Assembly (NCBI GenBank): GCA_946061355.1
Contig: CAMGRE010000143.1
Span: 1-6,142 of the forward strand
Reading direction: 5' to 3'
Source: an uncultured bacterium
GTDB lineage: Bacteria; Bacillota; Clostridia; Lachnospirales; Lachnospiraceae
Length of the DNA stretch: 6,142 bases
The position numbers and the translations under genes are program-made. Positions within the stretch are counted from its first letter, which is position 1; each line of letters starts with the position of its first letter. The notes under the pieces were generated by a model. It was not told the DNA's origin. It made no database searches and worked only from the letters and a program-made list of their open reading frames with translations. Of the stretch, positions 1 through 5,881 are shown in pieces.

Positions 1-560
1 AATTCTGCGCAAGCTATCAACTTATGAATCAGAAAAATAACACGTTATATAGTAGTAATTTTACCTTAAATGTGATAGACTTGACTCATATCAATTTAGC
101 AACCGAGGAAGACAAAAAATTCCGTATTGACGAGTGGGCAAGGCTTTTTAAGGCCAAAACCTGGGAGGAGGTTCATATGTTAGCAGAAAAGAATGAATAT
201 TTGCAGCAAGCCGCCGGAACCATGTTCCGCTTAACAGCTGAAGAACAGATACGCAAACGCTGCCGTGACCGCGAAGAATACTATCAGGATATGCGTAATT
301 ATGAACGTTACATTGCGCAGCAGGAAGGGGATCTGACCATTGCCAAACGCACACTGGCAAAGAAAGAACGCGAATTGTCCGACATCATGACAAAGTTATC
401 CGATACCGAATCTGAACTCTCAGGCGCTCAGGCCAGGCTCTCCGATACCGAATCTGAACTCTCAGGCGCTCAGGCCAGGCTCTCCGATACCGAATCTGAA
501 ATTCTGAAGCTCCAAAAAATTGCCGACTGGGCCAGAGAGCACGGATATACAGAAGATTGA
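1..560 (+). CDS. Rpn/PDDEXK-type transposase-nuclease, 3' part only (5' end outside window)
   Basis: The reading frame is already open at base 3 and ends at TGA 558-560, giving 185 visible residues. The ATG at 24 is probably an internal Met, because the frame upstream of it is open and reads FCASYQLMN. The visible part resembles the region following the nuclease core in PD-(D/E)XK family transposases (Rpn, PDDEXK_2): YSSNFTLNVIDL, then LATEEDKKFRIDEWARLFKA, then TWEEVHMLAEKN. These proteins are typically around 300 residues, so roughly the first 100-150, including the catalytic PD-(D/E)XK motif, are missing here. From about residue 75 (counting from the ATG at 24) the chain is highly charged and predicted coiled coil, ending in a 14-residue repeat and a short GYTED tail. 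Rpn proteins promote recombination and are usually scattered, multicopy accessory genes. The first ~150 bases look more AT-rich than the rest of the window, which fits acquisition. The gene converges on the histidine phosphatase gene with 18 bp between stops. The family call is from recognition of the linker motifs, since no catalytic residues are visible. Confidence 0.75.
   Translation, partial: FCASYQLMNQKNNTLYSSNFTLNVIDLTHINLATEEDKKFRIDEWARLFKAKTWEEVHMLAEKNEYLQQAAGTMFRLTAEEQIRKRCRDREEYYQDMRNYERYIAQQEGDLTIAKRTLAKKERELSDIMTKLSDTESELSGAQARLSDTESELSGAQARLSDTESEILKLQKIADWAREHGYTED
399..500 (+). repeat. Perfect 42-bp tandem repeat (2.4 copies) encoding a 14-residue coiled-coil unit
   Basis: Bases 399-440 and 441-482 are identical 42-mers, and 483-500 repeats the first 18 bases before diverging. 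The unit is 14 codons, so copy changes keep the frame. It encodes SDTESELSGAQARL, two heptads with Leu every seventh residue, as expected for an extendable coiled coil. Identity at the nucleotide level, including third positions, indicates recent duplication rather than constraint on the protein alone. Confidence 0.95.
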
Positions 561-578
561 CACAGCGCCCTCAGGATT

Positions 579-1235
579 TCACCTGAAATACGGCGAGTCC
601 TCCGGTCTCGGTCTCTTTGCGCCCTCCGGTATAAATTTGTCAAAATAGATCTTCTGCTCCGAGAACCATCCCTTCTTATCGACTTCCGCCTCATATCCCA
701 TCCCATTCGGGCAGAGGATAAAGGATTCCGCGGGCTCGTCCGTGACCATGCAGGCGCGCACCAACGCATAGAGAATCTCCCCGTGCGTAAAGACTGCTAC
801 CCTGGACAGATCATCCTCGATACATCTCTGGATCACTCTTGTCATTCCGGCACGGATGCGCAATGATGCTTCCAGCAGGCTTTCGCCGCCCGGGAACATA
901 CAGTCATTGTCCTTTTGTGCCCATCTATCGGCTCCGATGAAGTTTCTGACCTCCTCGATCGGGTGATCGTCCATGCAGCCGAAATCAAACTCCCACAGAT
1001 TATAAACAAGCTCCGGCTCCAGATCAGGATAAATCACCTGGGCTGTCTCCCTGCACCGTATTGCCGGACTGGAAAAAACTCTCTGCACTTCAGGATATGC
1101 ATGATTCTCCCTCAGTTCCTTCAGCTGCTTCCTGCCCTGATCGCTGAGCAGGAGATTGATCCTGCCACAGCAGTTTCCCAGAATATTGCTCTTCGTCTCA
1201 CCATGACGCACAAAACATACCTTTAACTTGTCCAC
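579..1235 (-). CDS. Histidine phosphatase family protein (phosphoglycerate mutase-like)
   Basis: A 218-residue branch-1 histidine phosphatase. The phosphoacceptor motif is FVRHGETKSN, with R10, H11 and G12 (H11 would carry the phosphate). R60 lies in SSPAIRCRETA, E82 in NLWEFDFG is the probable proton donor, and H151 lies in VFTHGE. With the PGGES segment at 115-119, all core phosphate-pocket residues are present, so the enzyme should be active. The common FGxWEG box is altered to FGCMDD, so the substrate cannot be named; relatives act on phosphoglycerate, alpha-ribazole phosphate, sugar phosphates or nucleotides. No signal peptide is seen, so it is cytosolic. The start is GTG at 1235-1233, supported by AAGGAG nine bases upstream. 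The gene follows the operon's terminator, so it is probably transcribed on its own. Its stop lies 18 bp from the stop of the converging Rpn-like gene. The family call is firm, the substrate unknown. Confidence 0.9.
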   Translation of the reverse strand: MDKLKVCFVRHGETKSNILGNCCGRINLLLSDQGRKQLKELRENHAYPEVQRVFSSPAIRCRETAQVIYPDLEPELVYNLWEFDFGCMDDHPIEEVRNFIGADRWAQKDNDCMFPGGESLLEASLRIRAGMTRVIQRCIEDDLSRVAVFTHGEILYALVRACMVTDEPAESFILCPNGMGYEAEVDKKGWFSEQKIYFDKFIPEGAKRPRPEDSPYFR

Positions 1236-1244
1236 TCTTATTTT

Positions 1245-1250
1245 CTCCTT
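1245..1250 (-). promoter_or_regulatory. Ribosome binding site of the histidine phosphatase gene
   Basis: The minus strand reads AAGGAG followed by nine bases and then GTG. No in-frame ATG lies closer, so this site fixes the GTG at 1235 as the start; the RHG motif then falls at residues 10-12, as is usual for the family. Confidence 0.8.
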
Positions 1251-1277
1251 TTCACCATAATTTCCCTGTCTTCCTAT

Positions 1278-1306
1278 AATATATCAAAAAAAATGCAGAT
1301 ATCCAA
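1278..1306 (-). promoter_or_regulatory. Possible weak promoter for the histidine phosphatase gene
   Basis: On the minus strand, TTGGAT (1306-1301) is separated by 17 bases from TATATT (1283-1278), an AT-rich -10-like element overlapping an alternative TATTAT. The -35 matches consensus at only three of six bases and lies inside the loop of the preceding terminator. Some promoter is expected here because the terminator isolates the gene from the upstream operon, but the exact boxes are uncertain. Confidence 0.3.
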
Positions 1307-1325
1307 TCGTTATCTGCATATTTTT
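1286..1325 (-). terminator. Rho-independent terminator of the four-gene operon
   Basis: The arms 1293-1301 and 1311-1319 are perfect 9-bp inverted repeats (ATGCAGATA / TATCTGCAT) around a 9-base loop. On the minus strand the stem runs into eight consecutive T residues (1293-1286), a few bases after the stop codon of the HAD gene. Because T residues at 1321-1325 also follow the stem on the plus strand, it could work in both directions. It separates the HAD gene from the histidine phosphatase gene. Confidence 0.88.
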
Positions 1326-1328
1326 CTT

Positions 1329-1967
1329 TTATTTGTATACAATTTTTTGAAAAATTTCTGTAAAATCACGGATCACGACGTCCGGAGCATTTGCCTCCCC
1401 AAAGCCATAAGCCGCATGGATAAAAGAGATCCCCGCGTATCTTGCGGCCTCCTCATCCCCTGCGGTATCCCCGATATAAGCACATTCCTCCGGTTTCAGA
1501 CCATTGCGGCGCATCACGGTGAGGATCGTCTCCCCCTTACAGGTTCCCGTGTTTCCGAAACAGTCGTAATCTGTAATGCATTCTCCCAGTCCTGTCTTTT
1601 CCATGACGAGTTCGATATAGCCTTTCTGGCAATTGCTCACGATATAAAGTTTATGCTCCCGGGCAAGCCGCCTCATTCCTTCGACCACGCCGGGATAGGT
1701 GATATTGCACGGATCTTCATGGAGAAACTGCTGCTCATATTTGCAGCACAGTTCCAGAATCTCCGCTCTTTTGACCGGATCCGGCACATCCGTAAAAATA
1801 TTGTCGGCAATCACATCCATCGGCTTGCCGAACTCCTGCTGAAGCCGTTCGGGTGTGACCACCGCCCGGGAATAGCCCGTCTCCTGTATCGCCCGGCGCC
1901 ATGCTCCCGCAACAATCTCTGTCGAATTCCATATGGTTCCGTCCACATCAAATATCAAGTGCTTCAC
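1329..1967 (-). CDS. HAD superfamily hydrolase, subfamily IA (phosphoglycolate phosphatase-like)
   Basis: A 212-residue phosphatase of the haloacid dehalogenase superfamily. All four motifs are present: motif I FDVDGT with nucleophile D7 and acid/base D9; motif II S111 in YIVSNC; motif III K144 in TGTCKGE; motif IV GDTAGD with D167 and D171 for magnesium. Residues about 14-90 form the helical cap of the Gph/PGMB type. Members dephosphorylate small phosphoesters such as phosphoglycolate or sugar phosphates; the substrate here cannot be read from sequence. The start chosen is GTG 1967-1965, which puts motif I at residues 6-11 as usual. A longer open frame back to 2072 would add 35 residues that overlap the lspA 3' end and look like out-of-frame lspA sequence. 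The gene starts 11 bases after the lspA stop, with its ribosome binding site overlapping that stop, suggesting translational coupling. It is the last gene before the terminator. Confidence 0.9.
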   Translation of the reverse strand: MKHLIFDVDGTIWNSTEIVAGAWRRAIQETGYSRAVVTPERLQQEFGKPMDVIADNIFTDVPDPVKRAEILELCCKYEQQFLHEDPCNITYPGVVEGMRRLAREHKLYIVSNCQKGYIELVMEKTGLGECITDYDCFGNTGTCKGETILTVMRRNGLKPEECAYIGDTAGDEEAARYAGISFIHAAYGFGEANAPDVVIRDFTEIFQKIVYK

Positions 1968-1974
1968 TTTTCTT

Positions 1975-1980
1975 CCTCCT
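1975..1980 (-). promoter_or_regulatory. Ribosome binding site of the HAD gene, overlapping the lspA stop codon
   Basis: The minus strand reads TAGGAGG, where TAG (1981-1979) ends lspA and AGGAGG (1980-1975) is a full anti-16S match, seven bases before GTG 1967. This decides the HAD start and implies that ribosomes finishing lspA can reinitiate on the HAD gene. Confidence 0.85.
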
Positions 1981-2431
1981 ACTCCGCTCCACTTCCCAGC
2001 ACCATCATCATCGCTCCTACAGCGATGCAGAAATCCGAGAGATTGAATACCACGCGGCGCAGTTTCTGCCACTTCACGCCAAAACTGAAATAGTCCACAA
2101 CGTATTTCCGGCGCAGTCTGTCATACGTATTGCTGTAGGCGCCGCCCAGAAGGAGAGCCAGTCCCGTCTTAAGGACGGCGCTTCCGCGGTTGCCGAGCGT
2201 CATCACAAATACCGCTGTCATCACAAGGCTCAACAACACCGATACAAACGCAACGAGTGGCCGGACACGCTCTCCCATATCCAGAAAAGCACCTCTGTTG
2301 TGATATTTACGCAACAGGAGAGCCCCGCCGAAAGCAGGTCTCTCCTCTCCTTCTTTTCTGTGTTTCTCCACATGATTCTTGATGCCAAGCTCCGCACCGA
2401 AAATCCCTGCAATCAATAAGATATATATCAT
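1979..2431 (-). CDS. lspA: Signal peptidase II (lipoprotein signal peptidase), divergent LspA
   Basis: A 150-residue membrane aspartic protease that would remove the signal peptide from diacylglyceryl-modified prolipoproteins at the cytoplasmic membrane. Four membrane segments are visible at about residues 1-18, 59-79, 85-101 and 134-148. The family boxes are recognisable: N45-G47-A48-F49 (NRGAF), GGAYSNTYDRL with N101 and D104-R105, VVDYF with D113, and FNLSD with D133. D113 and D133 match the catalytic Asp pair. Differences from typical LspA include GAELGIK in the first segment, where most have an Asp and Lys (DxxxK; here E14 and K18), and SN in place of GN before the DR box. Length is close to the usual 150-170. 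The start is ATG 2431, with GGGAG six bases upstream; a TTG at 2473 would add 14 hydrophilic residues but lacks a good ribosome site. It sits between the S8 protease gene (54-bp gap) and the HAD gene (11-bp gap). It may be a second copy rather than the housekeeping one. Confidence 0.82.
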   Translation of the reverse strand: MIYILLIAGIFGAELGIKNHVEKHRKEGEERPAFGGALLLRKYHNRGAFLDMGERVRPLVAFVSVLLSLVMTAVFVMTLGNRGSAVLKTGLALLLGGAYSNTYDRLRRKYVVDYFSFGVKWQKLRRVVFNLSDFCIAVGAMMMVLGSGAE

Positions 2432-2437
2432 GATCTT

Positions 2438-2442
2438 CTCCC
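2438..2442 (-). promoter_or_regulatory. Ribosome binding site of lspA
   Basis: GGGAG on the minus strand lies six bases before ATG 2431. It favours this start over the in-frame TTG at 2473, which has no comparable site. Confidence 0.65.
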
Positions 2443-2485
2443 ATTCGTCCACAATAGCCAGCCGGTTCCGCAAAAGTGCGCCTGT

Positions 2486-4204
2486 CTACAACAGCCCCGC
2501 CAATTCCGCAAAGGTCCGTCTGATCTGCAGTTTGCCGTACCCCCACATTCTGTTTGGGTAGAGCACGCCTTCCTCCCGCACGGCGCCGAGGATAAAATAA
2601 TTCTTGATCTCTCTGCCCGACGCGAGCATATAATTTCCTTCGATCACCGCCCACTGCATCATCTGTGCCGCAGCACCCGCGGTGATCGCCGCCGCCATGC
2701 TGCTCCCGGATCTGGTTCCTACCGAGGTGGAAATATTGACACCGGGCGCGGTCAGATCCGGCTTGATTCCAAGATCCGCCGCAAATCCCCTGCTCGATCT
2801 GTTATAAAAACTCCCGTCCCTGTCGTCATAGGCATTGACCGTGATCGTATCAGACGCCATCGCGGGATCCGTCAGTGTCGTATACGGATCCGGTTTCAGG
2901 AAATAGGTATCTCCGGACAGAAACTGTCTTATGGGAAGCCACATATGGAAACCGCCGATGGACGTACCCGAAGAAGATCGCACGAGAAATGTCCAGATCC
3001 CCGGCGTCGGATTCTCAAACCGGAACACGATCACATCCCTGCCCGTCCGCGGCTCGATCCGTTGATATTCCACCTGAAGCACTGTCTTTTCAAAGATAAA
3101 CCCATATGTGATCAACTGATTCATGCGGGAATTGGTATTCTGGATTGTCTCTCCTCCGGGTGAACGTACACCAACCGTATAATTATTCACGCCTTCCGTC
3201 CAGAATTCCAGGATAAAGCCTCTGTCTCCCTCACCCACACGCAGCTCTACATCCTGCGACTGTGCCGACTCCTCCCCTGCATAAAAATGATGGGAAGTGT
3301 CACCCTCATTGCCGCCGCACACAACCGCAGCCCTGCTCCGTCTGCCTGCCACCTCACTCAGATACCGGGACAGAATCCCCGATCCCGTATGGTCTCCGTA
3401 AGAGGTTCCGATTCCGAGACAGATCACAACCGGCCGCTCAAACGTCACTGCAAAGCTCTCGATATATTTTACCGCCGTGATAATGTCGCTTTCCGCATAA
3501 GCCGGCACATCATCGGGGATCAGGTAATAATCCCTGAGGTACTGTTTGGCACCTTTTAATTTCACCACTACGATATCCGCCTCCGGCGCCGCTCCGACAA
3601 AACTCTGCCCACCCGCTGCGCCGCCTGTCAACGCACTGCCTGCTGCCACGCTTGCCATTGCCGTGCCATGCCCAAGTTCATCCCAGGATGGCACTGTCTG
3701 TCTTGGATTCCCGGAAGCGATCGCCCGGTTGATCTGTTCTCTCGTATACTCGGTGCCGTAGAGCAGCCCCTCCGGAGGCGGTCCCTCCTGAATGCTCTGG
3801 TCCCACAGGGCCAGTATCCTGCTCTGTCCGCTCTCATCCCGGAACACATCCTGCGTATAGCGAATGCCGGTGTCAATAAAACCTAAGATCACACCGCGCC
3901 CTTTGAGATTAAGCGGCTCTCTCTGCACCTGTGTGATCCCGGAAGCGATCAGCGGGAAAGGATCAAAAGGGAATCCTCCCTGCGTCTCCTCCTGCATCAG
4001 TCCGTAACACTTGGGAATACCGAAATGCTGATAGCGCGATATACTCACCGGCACGTCAAACGGCTCTCGGAAGGATACGATGGAAATCTCCGGTGTGATC
4101 GTCTGGACACAGTATTCCTCGAACCCCGGGACGGATTCCGTCGCCGCATAATCCCTGATAATCTCCCTGAACTCCTCAGATACAATCATCTCTCCACATG
4201 TCAT
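2486..4204 (-). CDS. S8 family serine peptidase (subtilase), Csp-like with jelly-roll-type insert
   Basis: A 572-residue subtilisin-family protease with the full catalytic set: D111 in GFIDTG, H179 in ELGHGT, S502 in SGSSMAAAITAG, and oxyanion N299 in CGGNEG. No signal peptide or membrane segment is seen at the N-terminus, so it is probably cytosolic or spore-associated rather than secreted by Sec. Residues 1 to about 95 look like a prodomain. The stretch at about 305-460 between the oxyanion Asn and the Ser is beta-rich and matches the jelly-roll insert of Csp germination proteases of clostridia, which process the cortex hydrolase SleC. Many Lachnospiraceae carry several paralogues of this type whose substrates are unknown, so a role in germination is only a possibility. 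The Ser motif has GSS where most subtilases have GTS, a mild change. The start is ATG 4204, with AGGA seven bases upstream; ATG 4189 has too short a spacing. It lies 57 bp downstream of the ClpX-like gene with no clear terminator or promoter between, so co-transcription is likely. Confidence 0.9.
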   Translation of the reverse strand: MTCGEMIVSEEFREIIRDYAATESVPGFEEYCVQTITPEISIVSFREPFDVPVSISRYQHFGIPKCYGLMQEETQGGFPFDPFPLIASGITQVQREPLNLKGRGVILGFIDTGIRYTQDVFRDESGQSRILALWDQSIQEGPPPEGLLYGTEYTREQINRAIASGNPRQTVPSWDELGHGTAMASVAAGSALTGGAAGGQSFVGAAPEADIVVVKLKGAKQYLRDYYLIPDDVPAYAESDIITAVKYIESFAVTFERPVVICLGIGTSYGDHTGSGILSRYLSEVAGRRSRAAVVCGGNEGDTSHHFYAGEESAQSQDVELRVGEGDRGFILEFWTEGVNNYTVGVRSPGGETIQNTNSRMNQLITYGFIFEKTVLQVEYQRIEPRTGRDVIVFRFENPTPGIWTFLVRSSSGTSIGGFHMWLPIRQFLSGDTYFLKPDPYTTLTDPAMASDTITVNAYDDRDGSFYNRSSRGFAADLGIKPDLTAPGVNISTSVGTRSGSSMAAAITAGAAAQMMQWAVIEGNYMLASGREIKNYFILGAVREEGVLYPNRMWGYGKLQIRRTFAELAGLL

Positions 4205-4261
4205 GTTATTTTCCTGTCGTCATTTCTTCCTACTATCATATGACGCAGGGCTTCCGGAGAT

Positions 4262-5821
4262 TCAGACCTCGTTCATCTGATCGATCTCCTGAAAAGTGCA
4301 GCCATCCTTGCGGATGTCAATGATGGGGCCACCGGTTCCTTCAATATACTCTCGGGTGATCGTCACTCTGCCGATATTGTCATCCTTCGGGATCTCATAC
4401 ATGATATCGAGCATAAACTCCTCAATGATTGCACGGAGTGCTCTGGCTCCCGTATCTTTCTTGAGTGCCTTCTCCGCAATCGCCTCGAGTGCTCCGTCAT
4501 TGAACTCAAGCTTCACCTCATCGAGCTCGAGAAGCTTCTGGTACTGTTTGAGGATCGCATTTTTCGGCTCTTTCAATATCTTGATAAACATCTCTTTATC
4601 GAGACTACTCAGCGTATATACAACCGGAAGTCTCCCCAGGAACTCCGGTATCATGCCGAACTTCTTCAGATCCTCGGTCGTCACCTTGCTCAGGATATTT
4701 TTGTCCTTATCATATTTATCCTTCAGTTCCGCATTATATCCGATCGCCGTCTGTTTATTCAGTCTCTGTTTGATAATCTCCTCCAGATCCGGGAATGCGC
4801 CGCCGCAGATAAACAGAATATTCCTCGTATTTACCGTAGCCAGCGGAACCATGGCATTCTTGCTGTTGGCGCCCACAGGCACCTCCACGTCAGCGCCTTC
4901 CAGCAGACGCAGCATCCCCTGCTGCACCGACTCTCCGCTCACGTCCCTGGAAGTCGTATTTTTCTTCTTGGCGATCTTGTCGATCTCATCAATAAAGATA
5001 ATTCCCTTTTCCGCGCGGTCGAGGTCGTTGTCCGCCGCGGCAAGCAGTTTGGACACAACGCTCTCGATATCATCGCCGATATAACCGGCCTCCGTAAGCG
5101 AAGTGGCATCCGCGATGGCAAGCGGCACATCCAACAGTCTCGCCAGTGTCTTGACGAGATATGTCTTGCCGCAGCCTGTCGGTCCGATCATGAGCATGTT
5201 GGATTTCTCGATCTCAATCTCATCCATCGTGTCGGTTGCCACACGCTTATAGTGATTGTAAACCGCCACGGAAATGATCTTCTTGGCCTGCTCCTGACCG
5301 ATCACATATTCGTCCAGCTGGGCTTTAATCTTATGCGGTGCGGGAATGTTCTTGATATCCAGCACCGGCTGCGATTTTTTCTTCTCACTCTTTTTCTTGA
5401 TCTTCTGCTTATTCGGAATACCGCCCTCGCCCTGCAGATCCGCGAGATTCACAAAGCTGATATTCGGGAAGCGCCTTCCGCCCTTATTGTCATCACTCTG
5501 ATTTCCGCCAAAAACGGAAGGGTTGTTAAGCAGCCCCTGATAATCGAACTGGCTGACCGTATCCATGGTCTTATGCATGCAGTCATTGCAGACACAGATA
5601 TTATTCGGAAGCTTGAACATCTTTCCCGTCTTGCTCTCCGGACGGCGGCAGATAAAGCACACATCCTCGTATTCCTTCTTCTCGTGATCCGTGTCGTCGT
5701 CCTTCTGCTCTGTAATGTCCCCGTCCTGAACGGATTCCTCCTCATCATCACCGATTTCCGCATCGGACAATACTTCCTCTGTATTCTCCTCATCTATATT
5801 CATGTCATCAAAATTCGGCAT
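4262..5821 (-). CDS. clpX: ClpX-like AAA+ unfoldase with zinc finger and extended acidic N-terminus
   Basis: A 519-residue ATPase of the ClpX family, which unfolds proteins and feeds them to ClpP. Order of parts: a very acidic stretch (5-54); a C4 zinc finger with C55, C58, C78, C81; a low-complexity linker with a Lys-rich patch (138-149); then the AAA+ module. Seen in it are Walker A GPTGCGKT (213-220), pore loop GYIG (246-249), Walker B IIFIDE (274-279), arginine finger R397 in EFLGRLPVV, and sensor-2 R460 in TGARALR. Typical ClpX has about 420 residues, so this one carries some 95 extra, mostly before the ATPase. The ClpP-docking tripeptide, normally IGF or LGF, is IGY (360-362). The RKH loop that contacts ssrA tags in E. 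coli ClpX is absent, replaced by VGANSKNAM. No clpP, tig or lon is adjacent, so it may be a paralogue. The start is ATG 5821, with AAGGAG seven bases upstream and a promoter just beyond; the open frame back to 5893 would run through that promoter. It is the first gene of the operon. Confidence 0.88.
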   Translation of the reverse strand: MPNFDDMNIDEENTEEVLSDAEIGDDEEESVQDGDITEQKDDDTDHEKKEYEDVCFICRRPESKTGKMFKLPNNICVCNDCMHKTMDTVSQFDYQGLLNNPSVFGGNQSDDNKGGRRFPNISFVNLADLQGEGGIPNKQKIKKKSEKKKSQPVLDIKNIPAPHKIKAQLDEYVIGQEQAKKIISVAVYNHYKRVATDTMDEIEIEKSNMLMIGPTGCGKTYLVKTLARLLDVPLAIADATSLTEAGYIGDDIESVVSKLLAAADNDLDRAEKGIIFIDEIDKIAKKKNTTSRDVSGESVQQGMLRLLEGADVEVPVGANSKNAMVPLATVNTRNILFICGGAFPDLEEIIKQRLNKQTAIGYNAELKDKYDKDKNILSKVTTEDLKKFGMIPEFLGRLPVVYTLSSLDKEMFIKILKEPKNAILKQYQKLLELDEVKLEFNDGALEAIAEKALKKDTGARALRAIIEEFMLDIMYEIPKDDNIGRVTITREYIEGTGGPIIDIRKDGCTFQEIDQMNEV

Positions 5822-5828
5822 CTGTTCT

Positions 5829-5834
5829 CTCCTT
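5829..5834 (-). promoter_or_regulatory. Ribosome binding site of the ClpX-like gene
   Basis: AAGGAG on the minus strand, seven bases before ATG 5821. It selects this start, giving an N-terminus MPNFDDMN, over an in-frame ATG 72 bases further upstream. Confidence 0.85.
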
Positions 5835-5852
5835 TTCTTTTTTCCTCTTATC

Positions 5853-5881
5853 ATTTTAATACGTGACCGCCGGAAAGACAA
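5853..5881 (-). promoter_or_regulatory. Sigma-A-type promoter driving the ClpX-like operon
   Basis: On the minus strand, TTGTCT (5881-5876, four of six consensus matches) is followed by a 17-base spacer and TAAAAT (5858-5853, five of six). Transcription would begin near 5846, leaving a leader of about 25 bases with the ribosome binding site. No other promoter of this quality was seen on the minus strand before the terminator at 1286-1325, so this one probably serves all four genes. Confidence 0.7.

Noticed and set aside
399..500. CRISPR-like array
   Set aside because: The 42-bp units abut directly without spacers and are in frame within a coding sequence, so this is an ordinary tandem repeat.
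571..586. Small stem-loop TCAGG/CCTGA between the converging genes as a terminator
   Set aside because: Only a 5-bp stem, no T run on either strand, and it overlaps the histidine phosphatase stop codon.
1293..2093. Plus-strand open frame of 266 codons
   Set aside because: It starts inside the terminator hairpin and runs antisense to the HAD gene, whose four motifs are intact; no family resemblance.
4205..4261. Internal promoter or terminator between the ClpX-like and S8 genes
   Set aside because: A TATGAT is present but without a -35 at the right distance, and the possible CGTCAT/ATGACG stem has a long loop and no T run.
4296..5084. Long plus-strand open frame of 262 codons opposite the ClpX-like gene
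   Set aside because: It is antisense to a clearly recognised AAA+ domain, its product is Ser/Leu-rich low-complexity sequence and it resembles no family; it is a mirror of codon bias.
5252..5866. Plus-strand open frame of 204 codons opposite the ClpX-like N-terminus
   Set aside because: It lies antisense to the zinc finger and linker and crosses the promoter and ribosome site of the ClpX-like gene; the hydrophobic runs come from complementing acidic and lysine codons.
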